DNA from: Cenarchaeum symbiont of Oopsacas minuta
GTDB taxonomy: Archaea > Thermoproteota > Nitrososphaeria > Nitrososphaerales > Nitrosopumilaceae
Length of the DNA stretch: 64,000 nt
Direction of reading: 5' to 3'
Assembly: GCA_029948415.1 (NCBI GenBank)
Contig: JAJIZT010000001.1
Location: forward strand, 333,428-397,427
Made by a program: the position numbers and the translations under genes. Positions 1 to 7,715 of this stretch are shown here, one piece after another (within the stretch, counting starts at the first letter, position 1; every line of letters starts with the position of its first letter). A model generated the notes under the pieces. That model ran no database searches. It was not told where the DNA came from and worked only from the letters and a program-made list of their open reading frames with translations.

Positions 1-175
1 CTTCCACGGGGATAATATACAGAGACACAACGATTTTTTATTATACTCAAATCATGAACAAAATTATTAATCTTGTACCATTCACTTGGTGATATTTGAT
101 TGGTATTTATTTTCTTCAATATGTAGAATATTATGTCATAGTATAAAGAGCTATGGCAAACAACACGTATAAAAT

Positions 176-559
176 TTACAATGATACAAGCTTTACTGTA
201 TCCATTTTCTTGTTGATCAGAAAACCTCTAGTCACAGCTTCAATTTTTTTTGATTCTCCATCCAACAAGAATACTTCAACACACCTATCATCATCGATTT
301 TATTATGGAGATGTGTTTTAATCAAATCTTCATAATCATGTTTTATCCCTGCTACCTGATCATCAAATTCGTCTGCATGGACTACCGTAAGAAGTGCATT
401 TCTTTTACCTTTGACACTTTGTTTTTCTTTTTCTTCTTGAAGGAAATTCCGTATACTCGTTCTGATAATTTCAGATCGACCAGTAAATCCGAGTGCCGTT
501 TGAGCATGATCTAATTCTTTCATCATCGTGTCGTTTAATGAGATTGAAATGATTCCCAT
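176..559 (-). CDS. NikR-like metal-responsive ribbon-helix-helix repressor
   Basis: This is a 127-residue protein if translation starts at the second Met (559). An upstream in-frame ATG at 580 would add seven residues, but the strand ISISL normally sits right after the start. Residues 1-45 form a CopG/NikR ribbon-helix-helix DNA-binding domain and the rest resembles the ACT-like metal-binding NikR C-domain. H74, H83, H85 and C93 fall roughly where NikR binds nickel, but the gap between the last His and Cys is seven residues rather than the five of E. coli NikR. It is divergent from a Znu-type transporter, so it probably controls that operon from the AT-rich gap at 560-702. The metal (Ni, Zn, Mn or Co) cannot be told from the sequence. 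Confidence 0.8.
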   Translation of the reverse strand: MGIISISLNDTMMKELDHAQTALGFTGRSEIIRTSIRNFLQEEKEKQSVKGKRNALLTVVHADEFDDQVAGIKHDYEDLIKTHLHNKIDDDRCVEVFLLDGESKKIEAVTRGFLINKKMDTVKLVSL

Positions 560-702
560 GTTTAATGTGTTGTTAAACAATATATAAAATTATGTTAGAA
601 TTTAGTAATTAAAATATAATTAATTATTAAATTATATTAAAAATCATTAAATTGTATATGAATATTGTTAAGTTTATATGGTTTATTATTAAATTATAAT
701 TT

Positions 703-1617
703 ATGAACGTCTTGTTGTATGTTGGAGTTGGTGCAGTCATTGCGATCTTATTTTTTGCAGCATATTTTTGGACTGCCGATGAGATGCCACAACTGGAAAC
801 AAATAATGATAAAATAAGAATTTACGCTACATTTTTTCCATATTATGAATTTACAAAAAATATAGCTGGTGATAGAGCAGAGACTATGCAATTCATCTCT
901 TCAAATGCACAAACTCATGAATGGGAACCTAGTGCAAAAAAAATTCAAACATTGACAGAAATTGATATTTTTGTTTATAATGGTCTTGGAGCAGAATCAT
1001 ATGTAAATAAGATAATTGATTCTGATCAGTTTAATAATATTGAATTTATCAAAGCTACAGATGGAATTGATCTGATAAAAATAAATGATACAATTGATCC
1101 TCATATGTGGTTAGATCCAATACTTGTCAAAAAACAAGTAATAAACATCATGAATGGATTAATCAAAGTTGATCCAATAAATGCCCAGTATTATGAGAAA
1201 AATGCAATGATGTATAATATGAAATTAGATGCATTGGATCAAAAAATAATATCTACACTTTCGACATGCAATAAAAATAAGATAATCACATATCATAATG
1301 CATTTACTTATTTTGCTGATAGATATGAATTGGAGCTCTTTTCATTGGGTGGTCTAGAATCTGAAAATGAATTTTCATCTTTAAAAATGATTGAATTTAT
1401 TGAATATGCAAAAAATAATGACATTAGTGTAATATTTGCTGAAGAATTAGTTGATCCGAGATTAACTGAAATCATAGCTACAGAGATAAATGGTATGGTT
1501 TTGTTCTTTAACCCACTTGAAACCATATCCAATCAAGATGCTTCTAACGGTGTTACATTCATAGATAAAATGGAAGATAATTTAGCAGTATTAGAGAAGG
1601 CACTTGAATGTCAGTAA
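703..1617 (+). CDS. znuA: ZnuA/TroA-like metal ABC transporter substrate-binding protein
   Basis: This 304-residue protein has an N-terminal hydrophobic segment (residues 3-24) that should anchor it on the outer face of the membrane. It then carries the cluster A-1 (TroA) fold: YATFFPYYEFTKNIAG near residue 42, a His in the THEWEPS stretch, DPHMWLDP near residue 130, ITYHNAF near residue 195 and EELVDPRL near residue 247. These positions carry the usual His/His/His/Asp-type metal ligands. The His-rich loop of true zinc ZnuA is absent, so manganese is also possible. Its 3' end overlaps the ATPase gene by 10 bp, which points to a co-transcribed znuA-znuC-znuB unit. The divergent NikR-like gene is the likely regulator. 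Confidence 0.85.
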   Translation: MNVLLYVGVGAVIAILFFAAYFWTADEMPQLETNNDKIRIYATFFPYYEFTKNIAGDRAETMQFISSNAQTHEWEPSAKKIQTLTEIDIFVYNGLGAESYVNKIIDSDQFNNIEFIKATDGIDLIKINDTIDPHMWLDPILVKKQVINIMNGLIKVDPINAQYYEKNAMMYNMKLDALDQKIISTLSTCNKNKIITYHNAFTYFADRYELELFSLGGLESENEFSSLKMIEFIEYAKNNDISVIFAEELVDPRLTEIIATEINGMVLFFNPLETISNQDASNGVTFIDKMEDNLAVLEKALECQ

Positions 1618-2417
1618 ATTACGTACTAGACGTACAAAACCTCACTATTGGTTATCGCAATCATATTGCAGTGGATGATATCAGCTTTAATGTTGAAAAT
1701 GGAGATCTTTTAGGCATCGTCGGACCCAACGGTGCAGGGAAGACTACTCTCTTTCGGGCAATACTCGGATTACAGCAGTACCATATTGGAAAGATCAAAT
1801 TATTTGGATATGGTTCTAACGAATACGCTCCATTAATATCCATGATTGGATATGTGCCACAAAAAATTGTATTCGATAAGAATTTCCCTGCAACGGTATT
1901 TGATGTGGTTTCAATGGGTATTATTTCTGAAAATAAAATTGCAAAATGTGCACGTATGGTAAAAAAATTTGGATTTGAATGGAATCAAATTTACAATCTG
2001 ATCCACAAAGAAGAAGAAAAAATAGTAGAGGCGTTGAAAACAGTTGGAATGAATGCACTAAAAGATCGAAGAATAGGTGATCTATCTGGAGGAGAACTAC
2101 AACGAGTATTCATTGCAAAATCCCTGGTAAAAGATCCGCTCTTATTGATTCTAGACGAACCAGTTACCAGCGTTGATGTAGAATCTCAAACAAAATTTTA
2201 TAATGTCATAAAAAAAATAAATAATGAAAACAATGTTACCATAATATGGTCATCGCATGATCTTGATGCACTAGAAAAATATGCTACAAAAGTTGCATGT
2301 ATGAACTGTAAACTATTTTTTCACGATGAAAAGGAAAAATTCTTTTCTGATGAACAAGCTATGAAAAAATATACTGAATCTACCATGCAAATACATATGC
2401 ATGATCATATACACTAG
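1608..2417 (+). CDS. znuC: ZnuC-like metal ABC transporter ATPase
   Basis: This 269-residue cytoplasmic ATPase powers the metal importer. Walker A is GPNGAGKTTL (about residues 39-48), the ABC signature is LSGGELQRV (about 159-167) and Walker B is LLLILDEP (about 178-185), followed by the switch His in SSHDLD. The C-terminus ends in a short His/Met-rich tail (MQIHMHDHIH) that could sense or hold metal. The start overlaps znuA by 10 bp and the stop directly abuts the GTG start of the permease gene, so the three genes form one operon. Confidence 0.9.
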   Translation: MSVNYVLDVQNLTIGYRNHIAVDDISFNVENGDLLGIVGPNGAGKTTLFRAILGLQQYHIGKIKLFGYGSNEYAPLISMIGYVPQKIVFDKNFPATVFDVVSMGIISENKIAKCARMVKKFGFEWNQIYNLIHKEEEKIVEALKTVGMNALKDRRIGDLSGGELQRVFIAKSLVKDPLLLILDEPVTSVDVESQTKFYNVIKKINNENNVTIIWSSHDLDALEKYATKVACMNCKLFFHDEKEKFFSDEQAMKKYTESTMQIHMHDHIH

Positions 2418-3263
2418 GTGCATTCGTTGACACTTGAAATTCTCACCTATGGATTTATGCAAAAAGCTCTTGTTGCAGGAATTGCAACGGCAGTGGTTTG
2501 CTCTTTTATGGGAACATTTTTGGTCTTGAGGCGTTATGCACTTTTTGGCGATGGGATATCTCATGTAGCGTTTGGAGGTATTGCTGTAGGGTTATTTGTA
2601 GGAATATTTCCTATCTGGACTGCATTTCTAGTGTCAATTCTTGGCGGTCTTGGATTACAAAAACTACGTTCTAGTGCAAAAATATCTGGCGATGCCGCAG
2701 TCGTAGTTGTACTTACATCTGGTCTTGCAGTTGGAGTGATATTAACTAGTCTGTCTGGTGGTTTTTCAATTGATCTGTTTAGTTTTCTGTTTGGTAACAT
2801 TCTGCTTGTAGGTACAAAAGATGCTTTGATGATATCTGTAATTGCTGCGGCGATAACCACTGCTCTTATATTATTAAAAAAACAGTTTTTACATCTTACA
2901 TTTAACGAAGAGCAGGCAAAAATCGCTGGACTCAACGTTACTTTGTTAAATTATTTGTTTGTGGTTCTTGCTGCAATAACCGTAGTTGTATCCATGAGAT
3001 TGGTGGGCATTCTCTTGATCTCAGCATTGATCGTAATACCGAATATTTCTGCAATGATGTTTGGCAAGGGATTTAAAAAAACAGTTGGAATCTCTGTATC
3101 TATGTCCATATTCTCTGTAATATCTGGCATATTCGTTTCATACCAATTTGATCTAGCTCCGTCTGGAACTATTGTGATAATCGCTGTTGCACTATTACTT
3201 GCCACCATGATTTTTCGTTCGGCAGGTTTGATATCCAAAGTACCAGCAAAAGCGCACACATGA
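2418..3263 (+). CDS. znuB: ZnuB-like metal ABC transporter permease
   Basis: This is a 281-residue integral membrane permease of the ABC-3 family (ZnuB/MntB/TroB) with about eight hydrophobic segments. The conserved region GDGISHVAFGGIAVG lies near residue 45 and RLVGILLISALIVIPN near residue 194. The start is a GTG lying directly after the stop of the ATPase gene. The stop codon is unusual in context: its last two bases begin the 8-bp target duplication of an 81-bp MITE, so the element landed on the very end of the gene without changing the protein. Confidence 0.88.
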   Translation: MHSLTLEILTYGFMQKALVAGIATAVVCSFMGTFLVLRRYALFGDGISHVAFGGIAVGLFVGIFPIWTAFLVSILGGLGLQKLRSSAKISGDAAVVVVLTSGLAVGVILTSLSGGFSIDLFSFLFGNILLVGTKDALMISVIAAAITTALILLKKQFLHLTFNEEQAKIAGLNVTLLNYLFVVLAAITVVVSMRLVGILLISALIVIPNISAMMFGKGFKKTVGISVSMSIFSVISGIFVSYQFDLAPSGTIVIIAVALLLATMIFRSAGLISKVPAKAHT

Positions 3264-3269
3264 TTTATT

Positions 3270-3350
3270 GTATGAGGTCACGTCCCTGCCTATAATTATC
3301 AAGAAAGTTCTAGATTTACGCACAAAATTACAGAGTAGCTGACCTTGTAC
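3270..3350. mobile_element. 81-bp MITE, copy 1
   Basis: This is one of four copies of an 81-bp element that begins GTATGAGGTCA and ends, in perfect copies, with the reverse complement TGACCTCATAC. In this copy the right end reads TGACCTTGTAC. It is flanked by a perfect 8-bp direct repeat, GATTTATT, at 3262-3269 and 3351-3358. It has no coding capacity. The left duplication starts inside the znuB stop codon. Confidence 0.85.
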
Positions 3351-3439
3351 GATTTATTTTATAATGATGTAACAACGATATAGATTAACATTGTAAATTC
3401 ATAACAACATTTAAAATTAAAATAATAATTGCTGCATAT

Positions 3440-3865
3440 ATGAACTCAACTACAGTTATGACCATGGCAGCCATTGTAATAGGATTAGCAGCACTAGGAT
3501 TGATTTTATATGATGTTGATGAAGAATCTTCTGTACCAACCGTACGTGACATTTATCTTTTCAGTAAAGTTGATAAAAATATAGATGAAGAAAAATTTGG
3601 AATACCTCCTGATCAATTTTCTACTGAACAGATAATAGTCAACAAAGGTGATACAGTAAACGTACATTTCTATAATTTAGAACCAGTAGAAACTCAAGAG
3701 CATCACACGTTTACTATAAACGGTAAACCGTATAATGTTGATCTTGATATAAACGCAGGAGAAAGTGATATTGTTACATTTACTGCCACCAAAGATGGAA
3801 TTTTCAAATACGTATGTACGTATCATGAACCTACGATGGTAGGGAATTTGATAGTTTTAGGGTAA
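3440..3865 (+). CDS. Membrane-anchored cupredoxin (plastocyanin-like)
   Basis: This 141-residue protein has an N-terminal membrane segment (residues 6-24) that would place its single cupredoxin domain outside the cell. The type 1 copper ligands are visible: a His in EHHTF (H88 or H89), then C126, H129 and M133 in CTYHEPTM, the usual C-x2-H-x3-M layout. Thaumarchaeota carry many such small blue-copper proteins in place of cytochrome c, so it probably carries electrons in ammonia-oxidising respiration. That role is inferred from the lineage. It stands alone, between two MITE copies. Confidence 0.85.
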   Translation: MNSTTVMTMAAIVIGLAALGLILYDVDEESSVPTVRDIYLFSKVDKNIDEEKFGIPPDQFSTEQIIVNKGDTVNVHFYNLEPVETQEHHTFTINGKPYNVDLDINAGESDIVTFTATKDGIFKYVCTYHEPTMVGNLIVLG

Positions 3866-4294
3866 TAATTTTTACATATTTTACATCTTTTGATGAGCTC
3901 TGCCCATAGATGAGAAAATTCACTAATAATTCCAACACATTTACCTATAATCCTATCTAAATTAGCAGTATCAAATAGCACTCAAACCATCAAAATGCAT
4001 AAATCTAGATTTTTGAAAATAGTCAATGCTAGAGAGATTAATCCAACATTTGTTACGCCAAAGTTAGATCGTTGCTAATACTTGAAGATTATGACACGAC
4101 GAAAAAGCCCAATCCATCTTCTATATAGTAAACTTACATGCACTCGATGTATCAGATAGTCTTCTTTCCTTGGTGAAAATGTAGTATTTACGTTTATGAT
4201 ATATTGAAAAGTATGAGATCCCGTCCCTGTCTATAATTATCAAGAAAGTTCTACATTTATGCACAAAAATACGGAGTAGCTGACCTTATACAAT
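3866..4294. other. Gene-free interval holding a MITE copy
   Basis: No open frame here resembles a protein. The right part holds MITE copy 2. The stretch at about 4075-4110 (ACTTGAAGATTATGACACG and what follows) loosely resembles transposon-flank sequence near 10510 and may be decayed IS sequence, but the likeness is weak. Confidence 0.4.
4211..4291. mobile_element. 81-bp MITE, copy 2 (diverged)
   Basis: This copy has the same 81-bp length and the same core (ATAATTATCAAGAAAGTTCT) as copy 1, with several substitutions. The ends are GTATGAGATCC and TGACCTTATAC. No 8-bp flanking duplication is visible (ATTGAAAA against AATTTACA), which fits an older insertion. Confidence 0.8.
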
Positions 4295-5005
4295 TTACAA
4301 AACTTTATGCCTATTAGAAAAACAAAGATCTAAATTTTCATGTTTAACTCTAAATCCTGTTCCATGATCATGTGCTCTTCCATTGGCAAACCCAATTCTT
4401 ACATCTACATAGATTTTTCCATCTATCAATAATTTTATAAAATTATTAAAATCAAATCCACGCATGAGCCATGCTTCATTATAATGAAATTCTTCATTAG
4501 ATCCCGTTTTACGATGATCTGCTTTTACATATAATAAATATTGAGGATATTTTCTTTCAAACGATTCTTTCAAAGTTGTTTTTTCCCAATATGGGAATGT
4601 ACTGTACTTTCCATAATTTGGATGATCTAATTCTATCTTAGAATCATGTATATTTATTATAAAACTATCTTTGCCATTAAGCGTATTTCTTTTTGTAGCA
4701 TTGACTGTAGTATGTAATCTTTTTTTACCATCATCTCCCATTATTCCAAAATTATCAAGTAGGATATTATTAACACCACGTGGTTTTGGAGATTTTGTGA
4801 ATAACGATAGCATACTTGATGAATTTTTTCTCACAGATTTTAATTCAGTACTATCCCCATTTGAACCTGGAAAATTATTTTCTGGTATGCCTAGTAAATC
4901 TTCTAATGTCTTACCAACTCCAGTATTATTGGCTCTATGTGTTTTTACATATCCAAGGTTTTTTATTTTTTTTAATTCCTCTACTAGTTGTTCATACCTT
5001 TTCAT
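4295..5005 (-). CDS. MvaI/BcnI-like type II restriction endonuclease, copy 1
   Basis: This 236-residue protein resembles the MvaI/BcnI restriction enzyme family, which cuts CCWGG or CCSGG. The family pattern is an N-terminal recognition and helical part, then an E-x-K-like catalytic strand (TELKSV near residue 53) after an acidic loop, and a conserved THRANNTGVGKTLEDLLG block near residues 22-40. It lies 9 bp downstream of a methyltransferase gene on the same strand and the two form an R-M cassette. A close paralogue lies at 58689-59399. Cleavage specificity cannot be read from the sequence. Confidence 0.8.
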   Translation of the reverse strand: MKRYEQLVEELKKIKNLGYVKTHRANNTGVGKTLEDLLGIPENNFPGSNGDSTELKSVRKNSSSMLSLFTKSPKPRGVNNILLDNFGIMGDDGKKRLHTTVNATKRNTLNGKDSFIINIHDSKIELDHPNYGKYSTFPYWEKTTLKESFERKYPQYLLYVKADHRKTGSNEEFHYNEAWLMRGFDFNNFIKLLIDGKIYVDVRIGFANGRAHDHGTGFRVKHENLDLCFSNRHKVL

Positions 5006-5014
5006 GTAAAATCA

Positions 5015-6298
5015 TCAGTATCTCATCATAATGACACTTTCACGTGTCATTGTTTTACCTATATCATTTGTAATATTTTCTGGTGCATTTTTCGAGGGCA
5101 TTGATTTATTTGGTATACTTCTATAAATTATTTGTTCGACTTTAAATCCATATTTTTTACCTAATTCTACTAAAATCTGATCCGTCGGTATAACAATTCG
5201 TCTTACGGTTCGATTTGCAACTATAAAACCACAATGACTTTTATCGGGAATTAAATTTTTAGATATTTCATTCAAACATTTATCAAAATCATAAAAAAAA
5301 GAATATACATCTTTAGTTCTAACTGGTTTTTTGTTATTTAGTGTTAATTTTATATCATTTTTATGAACTTTATCAAGTGTTTTGTTTAACGTTTTAGAAC
5401 CAAGATCATCAAAAAACATTTTATGTTTTCCACCAAGTCCAATTTTATCCACAGACAGTACACGTTCTTTCGGAAGATCTAACCAAAGACTCGAAAAACG
5501 TGAAAATTGACCATACGCTACTGTTGTTTTATGATCTCCATATGGTGGAGATGAAACAACCAAGTGAGCTTTATCATCACATAATACGTCAGAATCTAAT
5601 TTTGAGAAATTTTTACTGATATCTCTAGAATCGCCACACAATACATGAGCTTTTGCACTTGGTTTTGAATTTACTAGATTATTCATCTTGACAATATTAT
5701 CTGTTACAATATTTTTGAATATATCAATAGTTTGTGGCTTGAATGTAGTTTGATCAGTAGGTAACATTCTATGAATTTTCCATGAACCATTACGTTGATA
5801 GCTTGATTTTCTGATTGTTAATGATAGACATATTTTAAAAAAATCCTTTACATCTTTATCCATGATCTTAAATACATGGTATTTTAGAATTGACAATATT
5901 CGTGCAGTATCATCTCCAAACCAATTTGCGATATCCATATCATCAGGTTGACATTCTAAATGATAGTTTCTATCTAAATGATCTCTAGCAGATTTAGATA
6001 ATAATCTATTCAATGTATTATTCATATTTTTAAATATTGGTGTAGTTTTAACTTTGGATAATAATACCGCAAATGGGTTTATGTCTATTCCTATGACTGT
6101 ATTTCCATGTAATATACTTTCCAACAATACGCTCCCAGACCCCATAAATGGATCAAAAACTACATCTGATTTATTGATGGCATATTTTGATATGATCCTT
6201 CTTGCAATCTCTGGATGTAATCGTGCAGGATACAAGTGTAAGGCATGAGTATATTTCCGTGTACTAACATCCAAAAATGTCCATTCAACTTTTTGCAT
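5015..6298 (-). CDS. DNA (cytosine-N4-type) methyltransferase of MvaI-like R-M, copy 1
   Basis: This is a 427-residue AdoMet-dependent methyltransferase. The AdoMet-binding motif DPFMGSGSVLLE lies near residue 55 and the catalytic motif SSPPYGDH near residue 255. SPPY is the form usual in N4-cytosine methylases, whereas N6-adenine enzymes more often have D/N-PPY/F. Its partner endonuclease gene follows 9 bp downstream, so it should protect host sites from that enzyme. A paralogue of similar length is at 59408-60691. The high similarity of the two cassettes implies duplication or repeated capture. Confidence 0.85.
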   Translation of the reverse strand: MQKVEWTFLDVSTRKYTHALHLYPARLHPEIARRIISKYAINKSDVVFDPFMGSGSVLLESILHGNTVIGIDINPFAVLLSKVKTTPIFKNMNNTLNRLLSKSARDHLDRNYHLECQPDDMDIANWFGDDTARILSILKYHVFKIMDKDVKDFFKICLSLTIRKSSYQRNGSWKIHRMLPTDQTTFKPQTIDIFKNIVTDNIVKMNNLVNSKPSAKAHVLCGDSRDISKNFSKLDSDVLCDDKAHLVVSSPPYGDHKTTVAYGQFSRFSSLWLDLPKERVLSVDKIGLGGKHKMFFDDLGSKTLNKTLDKVHKNDIKLTLNNKKPVRTKDVYSFFYDFDKCLNEISKNLIPDKSHCGFIVANRTVRRIVIPTDQILVELGKKYGFKVEQIIYRSIPNKSMPSKNAPENITNDIGKTMTRESVIMMRY

Positions 6299-6486
6299 AT
6301 TAATTGATTATTGTTAGACTATTTTTGACTTTTGTTTAAGAGCGATCATTTCATTAATATTTTTTAAAAAATTCTATGAAAAACATAACGATCAGATAAT
6401 AGATATTACACATATTGACAAAAAATCAATAGACCGATGTGTATTCTCTCATAAAGATGGATCAATTTTTGATGCATCATGGCCAC

Positions 6487-6698
6487 ATAACGAAAAGAGG
6501 TAGTAGGATGTTACGATAGGTTTTAGTAGAATCAATCCGCTCTCATGTGTTGAATGCACCAAAAAGCGATATTTTACAAAAGACTTGCAAAAAAAGAGAG
6601 GCAATTCCAAAGCCGCAGTTGTAGCTGCAGCAAAGACGCTAAACGTCATTTACTGGTTGCTAAAAAATGGGAGAGATTTTGAACAAAATTATAGTTAG
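6487..6698 (+). pseudogene. Decayed IS110-family transposase, C-terminal remnant
   Basis: Translated in mixed frames, this stretch gives KRGSRMLR, a stop, VLVESIRSHVLNAPKS, then LAKKR, a frame change, and AAKTLNVIYWLLKNGRDFEQ up to a final stop. This matches the C-terminal 70 or so residues of the intact IS110-family protein at 7716-8825 (KRGSRMMR..., MLRVIYWMLKESKEFE). One in-frame stop and at least one frameshift mark it as dead. The protein has diverged clearly from the intact copy, so it is a separate, older element. Confidence 0.75.
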
Positions 6699-6850
6699 AT
6701 GTACAACCGCGAGTAAATGTATGGAGATAATGCTCCGATGTCATAACTGCAGCAATCTCTAGCAAGTGGACGAAGACGGTTGTGGGAATAATGTCCCGAA
6801 TAGATGTATGTCTCTCTCACTTTTAATGGGAAAACTACATAGCGAACGCT
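6699..6850 (+). ncRNA. Candidate IS110 bridge-RNA-like region, decayed-element copy
   Basis: This region directly follows the transposase stop and aligns with the region 3' of the intact IS110 element (7560-7715, other strand). Shared blocks are CAACCGCG, the hairpin GGAG-loop-CTCC, ATAACTGC and GGTTGTG. A second hairpin is GGGA-loop-TCCC here and GAGG-loop-CCTC in the other copy, so the stem is kept while its bases change. CAACC and GGTTG could also pair at long range. This suggests a structured RNA; the function is inferred from known IS110/IS1111 bridge RNAs. Confidence 0.45.
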
Positions 6851-6871
6851 GTACAATAATACACAAAAAAG

Positions 6872-6952
6872 GTATGAGGTCACGTCCCTGCCTATAATTA
6901 TCAAGAAAGTTCTGCATTCACGCACAAAAATACAGAGTAGCTGACCTCATAC
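6872..6952. mobile_element. 81-bp MITE, copy 3
   Basis: This is the cleanest copy. The ends GTATGAGGTCA and TGACCTCATAC are perfect 11-bp inverted repeats. A perfect 8-bp flanking duplication, CAAAAAAG, lies at 6864-6871 and 6953-6960. Confidence 0.88.
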
Positions 6953-7004
6953 CAAAAAAGCACGGAATACTTGAAACATTGCACATAGATACATTCATGA
7001 TTTT

Positions 7005-7496
7005 TTATTCTAAATATTCATCGATGAATTTTTCTGTTAATTCTGAATTATATGGAGTGTTTGGTATGTGCAACTCATTTAAACGGCGCGATACTTGTTG
7101 CAATAAATTAGGATCTGCCATAGCCACCCATTTTATATCCCGTCGATTTAATTCACTTTTGTTTTGATCGGATAATTTGTCTGCCAAGAAAAAAGCTGCA
7201 TTTCTAGCCATGGCACCATCTGCACTCTCAGGATTACCTTTTCCCATAAGCTTCACCTCGCATCTAAAACAGTTCCCAATTTCATTTTCTAGAAAAAAAT
7301 CAGATTCTCTAGGATTATCTGAAGTATCTATACACGTATTTTTATAATATTTTGCATCCACTTTTAATATTTTACAAAGTGTTACGATTAGAGGTTTTTC
7401 TATATTTTTCCCCATCGTACTCCAAATTCCGCCGCGTAAGCCGGCACGCATAACAGCTATTGCGTTGATGACAATAAGCGTTTCATTTATAGTCAA
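7005..7496 (-). CDS. Restriction-endonuclease-like protein, probably N-terminally truncated
   Basis: This is a 163-residue frame with a PD-(D/E)xK-like core: an acidic residue in RESDFFLE near residue 65, then a CEVKLMGKGNPESAD strand near residues 79-93, where E-V-K would be catalytic. The KLMGKGNPESAD block recalls CfrBI-like restriction enzymes, which I name only from memory. No methyltransferase is adjacent. The frame begins right where the IS110 element region ends (about 7500), and the first residues look unconserved. The gene was probably cut by the insertion and is inactive, though a short functional protein cannot be excluded. Confidence 0.5.
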   Translation of the reverse strand: MTINETLIVINAIAVMRAGLRGGIWSTMGKNIEKPLIVTLCKILKVDAKYYKNTCIDTSDNPRESDFFLENEIGNCFRCEVKLMGKGNPESADGAMARNAAFFLADKLSDQNKSELNRRDIKWVAMADPNLLQQVSRRLNELHIPNTPYNSELTEKFIDEYLE

Positions 7497-7559
7497 TAGA
7501 CCTTATGCATATCCATGTGCTATCTTTATAAACAATTCTAGCATTTTTCGTTAATCCCG

Positions 7560-7715
7560 CATAGCTTTCGCTAGGTGTGTACTTTCCGTTTCTAAAGAAA
7601 AGGATAACTATCCATACGAGGTTTACCCTCACAACCTTTCTTCATCCAATCGTTAGATCATGCCGCAGTTATTGACCGGAGTTTAATCTCCAATGCACAA
7701 GACGCGGTTGCGAAT
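7560..7715 (-). ncRNA. Candidate IS110 bridge-RNA-like region, intact-element copy
   Basis: This non-coding stretch lies directly 3' of the IS110-family transposase on the same strand. It contains CAACCGCG, hairpin GGAG-ATTAAA-CTCC, ATAACTGC, GGTTGTG and hairpin GAGG-GTAAA-CCTC. The order and spacing match the decayed copy at 6699-6850 while the loops differ. Placement 3' of the recombinase is the arrangement known for the IS1111 subgroup. Transcription is not shown by the sequence. Confidence 0.5.

Noticed and set aside
21-32. AGAGACACAACG near the left edge matches the first bases of the CRISPR repeat with its flank
   Set aside because: Only 12 bp match, and the stem and GATTGAAAC end are missing; likely chance.
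6695-6925. An open frame of 76 codons on the minus strand
   Set aside because: It lies over the conserved non-coding region of the IS110 remnant and the MITE, and has no protein-like features.
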